NCBI GenBank assembly: GCA_030453055.1 | Contig: JAKDLC010000163.1 | Coordinates: 1 to 5,537 of the forward strand | Direction of reading: 5' to 3' | Length of the DNA: 5,537 nucleotides | Source of the DNA: Nitrosospira sp. | GTDB lineage: Bacteria; Pseudomonadota; Gammaproteobacteria; Burkholderiales; Nitrosomonadaceae | In this document: positions 1 through 5,537 of the stretch, piece by piece | Position numbering within the stretch: position 1 is the first letter of the stretch | How the letters are laid out: each line of letters starts with the position of its first letter | Translations under genes and position numbers: made by a program | The notes under the pieces: generated by a model | Database searches by the model: none | What the model saw: only the letters and a program-made list of their open reading frames with translations | What the model was told of the DNA's origin: nothing

Positions 1-2075
1 GCTCTTGCTCCAAGAATAGAGGTAACTTTGATCTTGCTGGAATCGGGTACTTCAGCGTGCGACAGTAACTTGAGTAGTGGCAGGGCTCGGCGCAGGAAAC
101 GCGCCAATAGGGTCCGCAACGGGGCTGGCACCAGCAGCACCGGAACCAGGCCTATCCTCTCCTGACGCTGACTCGCACCAGCGGCTTCCCGCAACAGGGT
201 ATCGGCCAGCCCCGGCTCGATGCCGGCACTGTTCGGGCTGGCTTGCAAGGCATGTGTCAGCAATCTTTCCAGGGATGAATCCAATGCCATGACCTGTAAC
301 TCATCCGCTTGCGGCCAGATTTGCTGAACGATCGCGCGGCCCAAAGCGATGCGAACCAGGGCGGTTAATTCATGCGGATCCTGTACGCGTGCGGCATGCT
401 CGGCCATGGCGTCGACGATGGTCCGCATGTCGCGAATATGCACGCTCTCGTCGAGCAGGTTTTGCAACACCTTCTGCACGGTGGAAAGCGGCAGGAGTTT
501 CGGGGTCAGGTCCTCGACCAGCTTCGGCAAGTCTTTTGCCAGACGATCGAGCAACTGTTGTACTTCCATGCGGCCAAGCAGCTCCGCCGCGTGGGTGTGC
601 ATCACATGATTCAAATGAGTCGCCACGACCGTGCCGGGGTCTACCACGGTATACCCGAGAATTTGGGCTTGCTCGCGCTGGTTGCTCTCGATCCAGATTG
701 CCGGCAGCCCGAATGCGGGATCCTTGGTGGCGATGCCCGGCAGCGTGGCGGAAACACTCCCCGGATCGATTGCCATAAACTGGCTCACGTTGACCTCGCC
801 AACGCCGATCGCGACGCCTTTGAGGGTGATGCGGTAAGTATTGGGGCGCAATTCCAGATTGTCGCGAATATGGACCGAAGGCGGCAGGTATCCGATCTCC
901 TGGGCGAACTTCTTGCGCACACCCTTGATCCGTCGCAGCAATTCGCCGTCCTGCGTCTTGTCCACCAGCGCGATCAGCCGATATCCCACTTCGAGGCCCA
1001 GAATGTCCACGGGCGTGACGTCCTCCCAGCTCGCGTCCTGCACTTCAGGGTGCGCGGCAGGGGCAGCCGACACCTGCGCGGCTGCCTGCTTCTTGCGCCG
1101 AGTCACCATATATGCAGCGCCGCCCAGTATGGCGGCCAGCAACAGAAAGGCAACGTGCGGCATACCCGGGATCAGGCCCATGAGACCGACGATGGCTGCG
1201 GTCAGGATCAACGCCTGGGGCCTGGAAAAAAGCTGGCTTGCGAGTTGGCCGCTGATATCCTCGTCGGTACCCACGCGGCTTACCACCAGGCCCGCAGCAG
1301 TAGAGATGATGAGCGCCGGAATTTGTGCGACGAGACCGTCGCCAATGGCGAGCAGAGTGTAGTTCCTGGCTGCTGTCGACATGTCCAGATCATGCTGCAC
1401 TACGCCGATGATCAGGCCGCCGATCACATTGATGAGCAGAATCAGAATGCCCGCTATCGCGTCGCCCCGTACGAATTTGCTGGCGCCGTCCATCGAACCA
1501 TAGAATTCGGCTTCCTGAGCGATTGCGCTGCGACGCTTGCCGGCTTCTTCCTCGCCAAGGAGGCCGGCATTCAGGTCGGCATCGATCGCCATCTGTTTAC
1601 CCGGCATCGCATCCAGAGTAAAGCGCGCCGCGACTTCCGCGATGCGACCGGCGCCCTTGGTGATGACGATGAAGTTGATCACCACCAGAATAATGAACAC
1701 AACGATGCCCACCGTGTAGTTGCCGCCCACCAGATAGTGGCCGAATGCCTCGATCACCTTCCCGGCCGCGTCCGGCCCGGTATGGCCTTCCATGAGCACG
1801 ATACGGGTCGAGGCGACATTGAGCGACAGCCGCAATAGCGTCGTGAGCAATAGCACGGTGGGAAATGCCGCAAACTCCAACGGCCTGTGCGTATGGATGC
1901 TGACGAGCAGCACCATGATGGAAAGCGCAATGTTGAAAGTAAACATCATGTCCAGTAGGAAGGCCGGGAGAGGCAGCACCATCATGCCCAGGATCATGAG
2001 TATCAATAAGGGGCCTGTAAGGCTGCGGGCATGGACACCGCTGAATACGTAGTTGAGTTTGGCGATTGTGTTCAT
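1..2075 (-). CDS. flhA: Flagellar export-gate protein FlhA (3' end cut by window edge)
   Basis: FlhA forms the nonameric export gate of the flagellar type III secretion system in the inner membrane; its cytoplasmic domain docks chaperone-substrate complexes. The frame is open from the ATG at 2075 to the window edge, giving 691 codons with no stop. The family is about 690-700 residues, so only a few codons should be missing. The N-terminal half is hydrophobic, with the first helices at about 21-60 and others near 115-138, 207-226 and 247-266, as expected for the eight-helix domain. The FHIPEP signature spans about 144-166 and includes MPGKQM at 157-162. Charged residues known to matter in Salmonella FlhA are kept with an offset of three: Arg144, Arg151, Asp155, Lys200, Asp205 and Asp246. 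The C-terminal cytosolic domain begins near residue 350 and ends with a typical EVPDSSKIKVTSILG tail. The start overlaps the flhB stop and no Shine-Dalgarno is obvious, so translation is probably coupled. Family assignment is very secure. Confidence 0.97.
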   Translation of the reverse strand, partial: MNTIAKLNYVFSGVHARSLTGPLLILMILGMMVLPLPAFLLDMMFTFNIALSIMVLLVSIHTHRPLEFAAFPTVLLLTTLLRLSLNVASTRIVLMEGHTGPDAAGKVIEAFGHYLVGGNYTVGIVVFIILVVINFIVITKGAGRIAEVAARFTLDAMPGKQMAIDADLNAGLLGEEEAGKRRSAIAQEAEFYGSMDGASKFVRGDAIAGILILLINVIGGLIIGVVQHDLDMSTAARNYTLLAIGDGLVAQIPALIISTAAGLVVSRVGTDEDISGQLASQLFSRPQALILTAAIVGLMGLIPGMPHVAFLLLAAILGGAAYMVTRRKKQAAAQVSAAPAAHPEVQDASWEDVTPVDILGLEVGYRLIALVDKTQDGELLRRIKGVRKKFAQEIGYLPPSVHIRDNLELRPNTYRITLKGVAIGVGEVNVSQFMAIDPGSVSATLPGIATKDPAFGLPAIWIESNQREQAQILGYTVVDPGTVVATHLNHVMHTHAAELLGRMEVQQLLDRLAKDLPKLVEDLTPKLLPLSTVQKVLQNLLDESVHIRDMRTIVDAMAEHAARVQDPHELTALVRIALGRAIVQQIWPQADELQVMALDSSLERLLTHALQASPNSAGIEPGLADTLLREAAGASQRQERIGLVPVLLVPAPLRTLLARFLRRALPLLKLLSHAEVPDSSKIKVTSILGAR
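2072..2075 (-). promoter_or_regulatory. ATGA stop/start overlap of flhB and flhA
   Basis: The flhA ATG (2075-2073) shares bases with the flhB TGA (2074-2072). The 20 or so bases upstream of the ATG are A-rich and contain no GGAG-like Shine-Dalgarno. Reinitiation by ribosomes finishing flhB is therefore the likely route to FlhA. The overlap is directly visible; the coupling is inferred. Confidence 0.85.
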
Positions 2076-3250
2076 TGACTATTTTGATTATCTGGTCTTT
2101 TCGGTGGCGCAGACGTCGTGTTTTCCGGATCCAGTTCGGCAGGCACTTCCAGCGCCTCAGGCAGGGATGGCGCTTTGCCGCCGTATTGGCGATGGCGGCG
2201 AAGCTGGTAGACGTACGCAAGGACTTCCGCCACGGCGTTATAAAGGGTTTGCGGAATCTCGTCGCCCAGTTCGGCATGGTGATACAAGGCGCGCGCCAGT
2301 GGCGGCGCTTCGAGCATCGGCACGTGGTGTTGCTGACCTATCTCCCGGATTTTCAGCGCGAGCAGGTGCGAGCCTTTGGCGACGACGCTGGGTGCGCGCA
2401 TCTTGCCGTCTTCGTACTTGAGCGCAACCGAGTAATGAGTCGGATTGGTGACGATCACATCGGCCCTGGGAATTTCGGCCATCATGCGTTTTCTCGCCAT
2501 CTCGCGCTGCTGTGCGCGAATGCGTGCCTTGATGTACGGATCGCCCTCGGTCTCTTTGTTTTCCTTACGCACTTCTTCTTTGGTCATTTTGAGCTTGCGA
2601 TGGTGATTCCAGAGTTGGAATGGCACATCCACCGCTGCAACCAGCACCATGGTCCCCGCGATGGCGAGAAAGCTCATGACGACCAGATCACCCATGTGGC
2701 CGGCGCCCATGGCGAGCGGAGCGGCAATCAGCGACAGCACCGCTTCCTTGTGGTGCCAGATCGCCCAGACGCCGGCTCCGCCGATCAGCGCGGCCTTGAG
2801 GAGAGCCTTGGTCAGTTCGATCAGGCTGTTCCATGAAAACATGCGGCCTACTCCGCTTATGGGGTTGAGCCGCTTGAAGTCGGGCGCGAGCGACTTCCAG
2901 GTAAAGAGCCAGCCGGAAATCAGCATCGGCGCCGCCCCTGCCACGAGGAACATCAGGATAAGGAAAGGCGCGAAGGCAAACAGCGTGTGTAAAGACTGAC
3001 CGAACAATCGGTCGAGGAGTAAACCCGTGTCGAAGCCGGCGTCGCGCGGCACCTTCATGCCGTCTTTCATCAAGGAGGTGAGTTGGCCGGTGAGATGACC
3101 TCCCATCAGCCACAGGCTGGCGCCTGCCGCGATCAGGACCGCGAACGTGGAAAGTTCCGCGGAACGGGGTACCTGTCCGTCTTCGCGGGACTTCTCCAGC
3201 TTCCTCGGAGACGCAGGTTCCGTTTTTTCCAGATCACTCTCTTCGCTCAC
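2072..3250 (-). CDS. flhB: Flagellar export switch protein FlhB
   Basis: FlhB sits in the flagellar export gate. It cleaves itself to switch export from rod and hook subunits to filament subunits. The protein has 392 residues, against 382 in E. coli. The N-terminus SEESDLEKTEPASPRKLEKS is the family's characteristic acidic/basic start (EKTE.P.P..LE..RE.G). Membrane helices are visible at about 35-53, 85-112, 140-167 and 180-207. The cytoplasmic domain contains the autocleavage motif NPTH at 269-272, the same numbers as Asn269-Pro270 in Salmonella, and the following HYSVALKY stretch. I chose GTG at 3250 over the in-frame TTG at 3265: it places NPTH at the canonical position, matches the homologous N-terminus and has AGGGG six bases upstream. 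A hydrophilic, proline-rich tail of about 25 residues ends the protein. The stop overlaps the flhA start in ATGA, indicating an flhB-flhA operon. Confidence 0.97.
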   Translation of the reverse strand: MSEESDLEKTEPASPRKLEKSREDGQVPRSAELSTFAVLIAAGASLWLMGGHLTGQLTSLMKDGMKVPRDAGFDTGLLLDRLFGQSLHTLFAFAPFLILMFLVAGAAPMLISGWLFTWKSLAPDFKRLNPISGVGRMFSWNSLIELTKALLKAALIGGAGVWAIWHHKEAVLSLIAAPLAMGAGHMGDLVVMSFLAIAGTMVLVAAVDVPFQLWNHHRKLKMTKEEVRKENKETEGDPYIKARIRAQQREMARKRMMAEIPRADVIVTNPTHYSVALKYEDGKMRAPSVVAKGSHLLALKIREIGQQHHVPMLEAPPLARALYHHAELGDEIPQTLYNAVAEVLAYVYQLRRHRQYGGKAPSLPEALEVPAELDPENTTSAPPKRPDNQNSQ

Positions 3251-3256
3251 TGCTGA

Positions 3257-3261
3257 CCCCT
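3257..3261 (-). promoter_or_regulatory. Shine-Dalgarno that fixes the flhB start at GTG
   Basis: AGGGG on the minus strand lies six bases before GTG 3250. The longer reading from TTG 3265 would place this site inside the coding region and has no comparable site of its own. This supports the GTG start. Confidence 0.7.
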
Positions 3262-3273
3262 GCAAATGCGTTC

Positions 3274-3305
3274 ATAATCGGCTCATCTGCCATGCGAGCG
3301 ATTAT
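3274..3305 (-). promoter_or_regulatory. Imperfect stem-loop in the flhB leader
   Basis: Arms ATAATC-GCTC and GAGC-GATTAT pair over 10 bp with a single bulged base (3280), around an 11-nt loop (3285-3295). The structure ends 12 nt upstream of the flhB Shine-Dalgarno. If transcription starts upstream of it, it is a leader hairpin; if the candidate -10 at 3301-3306 is real, it is a dyad overlapping the promoter. The function is unknown. Confidence 0.4.
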
Positions 3306-3328
3306 CGAACGACTCAGGACCAGGTCAT
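3301..3328 (-). promoter_or_regulatory. Weak candidate sigma-70 promoter for flhB-flhA
   Basis: On the minus strand, ATGACC (3328-3323, 4 of 6 matches to TTGACA) and GATAAT (3306-3301, 5 of 6 matches to TATAAT) are separated by 16 bp. This would give a leader of about 44 nt before GTG 3250. The -35 match is poor. I see no convincing sigma-54 (GG-N10-GC) or complete sigma-28 site in the leader. Read-through from motB is the alternative. Confidence 0.25.
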
Positions 3329-3368
3329 CGAAGGAAAAGAGCGAAATTAGTCCTGCAATTCTGCTTTA

Positions 3369-3429
3369 ACGCGGATGTTTCATAAATTGACGCGCGCAAT
3401 CATCACGCGAATTTATGAAACATCCGCGT
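3369..3429. repeat. 61-bp palindromic repeat between motB and flhB (REP-like)
   Basis: Perfect 20-bp inverted arms occupy 3369-3388 and 3410-3429. A further 4 bp (3391-3394 with 3406-3409) pair after a two-base bulge, leaving an 11-nt loop. The right arm plus the centre (3394-3426, read on the minus strand) matches 5501-5533 at 32 of 33 bases, so this is a dispersed repeat and not just a local hairpin. The last base of the palindrome is also the last base of the motB TGA. In motB mRNA it would form a very stable 3' hairpin. The downstream RNA starts UAAAGCAG and has no U-run, so it is not a standard intrinsic terminator. It could be a REP-type element, a small MITE, or a pair of insertion-sequence ends. 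The structure is certain; its class is inferred. Confidence 0.85.
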
Positions 3430-4391
3430 CAAGAATGGGAATTCGTTGCCGGGGTCAATGGCTTAACGGGTCCCGCAGGCTGCAGGGCTTGCGCATCCAC
3501 GATCGTGTTGCTTTTGATTTCCTTCGTCATGCCGCCTTCTTTGCGCAGTTCTTCCGCGGCCTTGTTGCTCATCACGATAACGCTGATGCGCCGATTGACG
3601 GGATTCGTGGGATCATCCTTATCGAACAGCACCGCCGAGCTCAACCCTACCACGCGCATGATTTTCTGCCCATTCATGCCGCCCATGATAAGTTCACGCC
3701 GCGAGGCGTTGGCCCGATCGGCCGATAGCTCCCAGTTGCTGTAATTTTTCTCGCCGCTCGGGTACGGCGTGGTGTCGGTATGGCCCGAGAGGCTGATTTT
3801 GTTGGGTATTTCATTCAGCACCCCGCCCAGTTTTCGCAATATGTCCCTGGTATAAGGTTGCAGCTCGGCTTTAGAAAGCGCGAACATGGGCCGGTTCCTG
3901 TGATCGACGATCTGTATGCGCAAGCCCTCGGAGGTTATGTCCAGCAATAGTTGTTCCTTGAAGTCGCGCATGGTTGGATGAGACTCGATCAACCGCTCCA
4001 GACGACCCTTCAAATCTTCAAGTTTGAGTTGGTCGAGCCGCTCCCGTTCGGCCTGTGCAGTCTTGCGATTGCGAGATTTCTCGTTGGGTTGGGCGCTTAC
4101 CTTCCTCACTTGCCCTTCGCGTCGCGTTATGTCCTTGCCGCCTCCCTGAATCACAGTGCTTCTGTCACCGCTACCCGTGGCTTTCTCTAGCGGAACTTTG
4201 TGAGGGGTCTGGAAATATTCGGAAAGACCTTGCTTTTGTTCGTGGGTGGTGGCGCCAAGCAACCACATAAGCATGAAAAACGCCATCATTGCGGTAACAA
4301 AATCCGCATAGGCGATCTTCCACTGGCCACCATGGTGGCCGCCCTGTTTTTTGATTTTTTTGATGATGATAGGGTGTTTTTTGTCGGCCAT
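3429..4391 (-). CDS. motB: Flagellar stator protein MotB
   Basis: MotB pairs with MotA in the proton-driven stator and anchors it to peptidoglycan. The protein has 320 residues, against 308 in E. coli. A short basic cytoplasmic N-terminus (KKHPIIIKKIKK) leads to the motif WKIAYADFVTAMMAFF. Asp30 in that motif is the equivalent of proton-carrying Asp32 of E. coli MotB. One transmembrane helix covers about 30-47, followed by the plug region and a highly charged linker (about 104-135). The OmpA-like peptidoglycan-binding domain shows GLRIQI (156-161), SGHTD (202-206), NWELSADRA (219-227) and VNRRIS (265-270). The frame extends to a TTG at 4409, but ATG 4391 is preferred: its N-terminus aligns with homologues and GGAG lies 10 bases upstream. 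The gene follows motA after an unusually long 149-nt gap, and its stop abuts a palindromic repeat. The YADF motif with Asp suggests proton coupling rather than sodium, but this is not decisive. Confidence 0.97.
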   Translation of the reverse strand: MADKKHPIIIKKIKKQGGHHGGQWKIAYADFVTAMMAFFMLMWLLGATTHEQKQGLSEYFQTPHKVPLEKATGSGDRSTVIQGGGKDITRREGQVRKVSAQPNEKSRNRKTAQAERERLDQLKLEDLKGRLERLIESHPTMRDFKEQLLLDITSEGLRIQIVDHRNRPMFALSKAELQPYTRDILRKLGGVLNEIPNKISLSGHTDTTPYPSGEKNYSNWELSADRANASRRELIMGGMNGQKIMRVVGLSSAVLFDKDDPTNPVNRRISVIVMSNKAAEELRKEGGMTKEIKSNTIVDAQALQPAGPVKPLTPATNSHS

Positions 4392-4540
4392 GAGTGGTTT
4401 TCTCCGCAATCATCCCAAATTCGGCAGTTGTAGCGAATTCACGTAAAGGTGAAAGTAAACGGCGTGAGTAGCCTTTTGTGAGTCATAGCGCTGATCGGAA
4501 ACGGGTGGTGAACCGACAAAGCCCGCGGCCTGCCCCGGGA
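4392..4540 (-). other. 149-nt non-coding spacer between motA and motB
   Basis: motA and motB usually overlap or nearly touch. Here 149 bases separate the motA TGA from the motB ATG. Just after motA a GC-rich stretch (CCCG...CGGG, 4539-4522) could form a weak 4-bp hairpin followed by CTTTGT, a poor terminator. A GCCGTTTA resembling a sigma-28 -10 box lies mid-spacer but has no matching -35. I see no small gene or RNA gene. Confidence 0.6.
4402..4405 (-). promoter_or_regulatory. Shine-Dalgarno that fixes the motB start at ATG 4391
   Basis: GGAG within GCGGAGA on the minus strand lies 10 bases before ATG 4391. It falls downstream of the alternative TTG start at 4409, so it can serve only the ATG. 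Confidence 0.6.
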
Positions 4541-5401
4541 TCATTTGTTTTTTGCCTGTCTGACACGCTCTTCCAGTTCAATAAAACTCGGCCGCTCCGT
4601 CGAGTACAGCGCCTTGCGGCCGAACTCGACCGCCAGCGCCGGAGCGTAGCCGTTTATGTTGGCCAGAAGAGTCATTCTGATACACTGCAACATCTTGGTG
4701 GATTCTTCCAACTTTTGCTCCAGAACGGCGGCGCACGGCCCCACGAAACCGTAGCCGAGCAGGATGCCGAGGAATGTGCCCACCAGCGCCTGGGCAACCA
4801 GAATGCCCAGCTCCGATGGCGGGAGTCCCACCGACGCCATGGTATGAATCACACCCATCACCGCCGCAACGATGCCGAATGCCGGCATGCTGTCGCCCAG
4901 TTTGGTTATGCAGTGCACCGGCATCTGGCCCTCCTGATGGTGGGTCTCGATCTCGTTGTCCATTAAATTCTCGATCTCGAACGCATTGAGATTGCCACCC
5001 ACCATCAGGCGCAGATAGTCTGTCATGAAATCGATTGCTTCATGGTCTGCCAGGACATTGGGATAATGCGAAAAAACGGGACTTTCCGTTGGCGTCTCGA
5101 TATCGCCCTCTATCGACATCAACCCTTCCTTGCGCACTTTTGCGAGGAGATCATAGAGCAGCGACATGAGGTCCATATACAGAACCTTGGTGTACTTGGG
5201 GCGCTGCACGATCTTGGGCAATGCCTTGAGCGTAGCCTTTAACGCCTTGCTCGTATTGCCCAGTACGAAGGCCCCCACCGCGGCGCCGCCGATCATCAGC
5301 AACTCCACCGGCTGGTACAGCGCGACAAGGTGGCCGCCGGCAAGCGCGAACCCGCCAAATACCGAGCCGAGGACAATGAGACATCCGACTATGACCAGCA
5401 T
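4541..5401 (-). CDS. motA: Flagellar stator protein MotA
   Basis: MotA is the multi-pass subunit of the proton-driven stator and pushes on the rotor protein FliG. The protein has 286 residues, against 295 in E. coli, and aligns from the first residue without gaps over the key sites. Transmembrane helices are visible at about 1-21, 34-51, 170-191 and 201-222. The large cytoplasmic loop between helices 2 and 3 keeps Arg90 and Glu98, the charged residues that contact FliG in E. coli. Pro173 (in GDSMPAFG) and Pro222 (in GFVGP), which couple proton flow to shape change, are both present at the E. coli numbers. The C-terminus carries NGYAPALAVEFGRKALYSTE followed by RPSFIELEE, nearly identical to the enterobacterial protein; the tail after KNK is shorter. 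The ATG is preceded by GGGGAG at 5417-5412, 10 bases upstream. A sigma-28 promoter lies upstream, so expression is expected to be late and FliA-dependent. Confidence 0.98.
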   Translation of the reverse strand: MLVIVGCLIVLGSVFGGFALAGGHLVALYQPVELLMIGGAAVGAFVLGNTSKALKATLKALPKIVQRPKYTKVLYMDLMSLLYDLLAKVRKEGLMSIEGDIETPTESPVFSHYPNVLADHEAIDFMTDYLRLMVGGNLNAFEIENLMDNEIETHHQEGQMPVHCITKLGDSMPAFGIVAAVMGVIHTMASVGLPPSELGILVAQALVGTFLGILLGYGFVGPCAAVLEQKLEESTKMLQCIRMTLLANINGYAPALAVEFGRKALYSTERPSFIELEERVRQAKNK

Positions 5402-5436
5402 TCTACCGATACTCCCCGACTGAGGTTATTGCTTCG

Positions 5437-5454
5437 ATCGCAATTTATTGCGAT
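5437..5454. promoter_or_regulatory. 18-bp palindrome in the motA leader
   Basis: Perfect 8-bp arms ATCGCAAT and ATTGCGAT are separated by two bases. The site lies between the sigma-28 -10 box and the motA Shine-Dalgarno, near +10 to +27 of the predicted transcript. Its symmetry and size suit either a dimeric-repressor operator or a small leader hairpin with a 6-nt A/U loop. I recognise no known regulator's consensus. Confidence 0.45.
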
Positions 5455-5469
5455 AAAACGTTCCTCTGA

Positions 5470-5496
5470 GTAACGGCCGGAATCCGGCAAACTTTA
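5470..5496 (-). promoter_or_regulatory. Sigma-28 (FliA) promoter of motA-motB
   Basis: On the minus strand, TAAAGTTT (5496-5489) matches the FliA -35 consensus at all eight bases. After exactly 11 bases comes GCCGTTAC (5477-5470), matching GCCGATAA at six of eight. Predicted transcription starts near 5463, giving a leader of about 60 nt. The position directly upstream of a stator operon is where FliA control is expected in beta- and gammaproteobacteria. Confidence 0.85.
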
Positions 5497-5500
5497 AGCC

Positions 5501-5533
5501 CGGATGTTTCATGAATTCGCGTGATGATTGCGC
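5501..5533 (+). repeat. Second copy of the 33-bp repeat, upstream of motA (probably cut by window edge)
   Basis: CGGATGTTTCATGAATTCGC and the following GTGATGATTGCGC match the minus strand of 3426-3394 with one difference (G at 5513 against A). The copy starts 4 bp upstream of the sigma-28 -35 box. The other copy is part of a full palindrome, so a second arm resembling AATTCATGAAACATCCG is expected just past the right edge. The 136 bases 5402-5537 otherwise hold only the motA promoter and leader. Confidence 0.85.
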
Positions 5534-5537
5534 AGGA

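Noticed and set aside
372..1838. Long open frame (488 codons) on the plus strand, antisense to flhA
   Set aside because: It is antisense to a fully conserved flhA, has a His/Arg/Gln-rich composition typical of the complement of a coding gene, shows no recognisable domain and has no convincing ribosome site.
1597..2277. Minus-strand open frame of 226 codons across the flhB/flhA junction
   Set aside because: It lies out of frame with both genes, spans their ATGA overlap and reads as low-complexity Arg/His sequence; flhA and flhB explain the region fully.
2066..2836. Plus-strand open frame of 256 codons antisense to flhB
   Set aside because: It is a shadow of flhB, with no motif and no ribosome site.
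3234..3293. Possible 19-codon upstream reading frame (MADEPIMNAFAG...) overlapping the flhB start
   Set aside because: It has no Shine-Dalgarno before its ATG, and its second half is the out-of-frame flhB ribosome site and start. A regulatory leader peptide cannot be supported.
3266..3368. Sigma-54 or sigma-28 promoter before flhB
   Set aside because: A GCCGATTA box resembling a sigma-28 -10 exists on the minus strand at about 3282-3275, but the sequence 11 bp upstream does not resemble TAAAGTTT and the start would lie too near the GTG. No GG-N10-GC pair with flanking consensus was found.
4405..4414. CGCAATCATC before motB, matching 10 bases of the dispersed repeat
   Set aside because: The match stops after 10 bases, and a 10-mer hit of this kind is expected by chance fairly often in a window of this size. 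I do not count it as a third copy.
4514..4540. Intrinsic terminator after motA
   Set aside because: The GC-rich stretch forms only about four strong pairs and is followed by CTTTGT, not a U-run. motB needs read-through here.
4478..4966. Plus-strand open frame of 162 codons antisense to motA and the spacer
   Set aside because: Most of it is the complement of conserved motA codons; no domain or signal is visible.

Overview
The window is one flagellar locus with four genes, all on the minus strand. In transcription order, from right to left, they are motA, motB, flhB and flhA. The MotA and MotB sequences are close to the enterobacterial type: MotA keeps Arg90, Glu98, Pro173 and Pro222 at the same numbers as in E. 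coli. FlhB keeps the autocleavage motif NPTH at residues 269-272, and FlhA keeps the FHIPEP signature. Together with the moderately high GC content and a beta/gamma-type sigma-28 promoter, this points to a motile betaproteobacterium (or a gammaproteobacterium), perhaps a Nitrosomonadales-like lineage. The lineage is an inference and I cannot name the species.

Layout by region. Bases 5402-5537 hold the motA control region. At the right edge lies a 33-bp copy of a dispersed repeat, followed in the motA direction by a near-consensus sigma-28 (FliA) promoter and a leader carrying an 18-bp palindrome. Bases 4541-5401 are motA. A 149-nt spacer follows, then motB (3429-4391). The motB stop codon touches a 61-bp palindrome whose half is the same repeat, inverted. 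A leader of about 120 nt with an imperfect hairpin precedes flhB (2072-3250, GTG start). flhA (1-2075) overlaps flhB by four bases (ATGA) and runs off the left edge, probably only a few codons before its stop.

How the genes work together. MotA and MotB form the proton-conducting stator that turns the rotor. FlhB and FlhA are the substrate-switching and export-gate membrane proteins of the flagellar type III secretion apparatus. The sigma-28 promoter puts the stator genes in the late class. flhB-flhA is a translationally coupled pair that needs its own early or middle promoter, or read-through from mot; only a weak candidate promoter is visible.

No new protein system is present. The most notable unexplained feature is non-coding: two inverted copies of a palindromic repeat bracket the motA-motB unit almost exactly, one 4 bp upstream of its promoter and one at its last stop codon. 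The motA control region also contains two further short palindromes.
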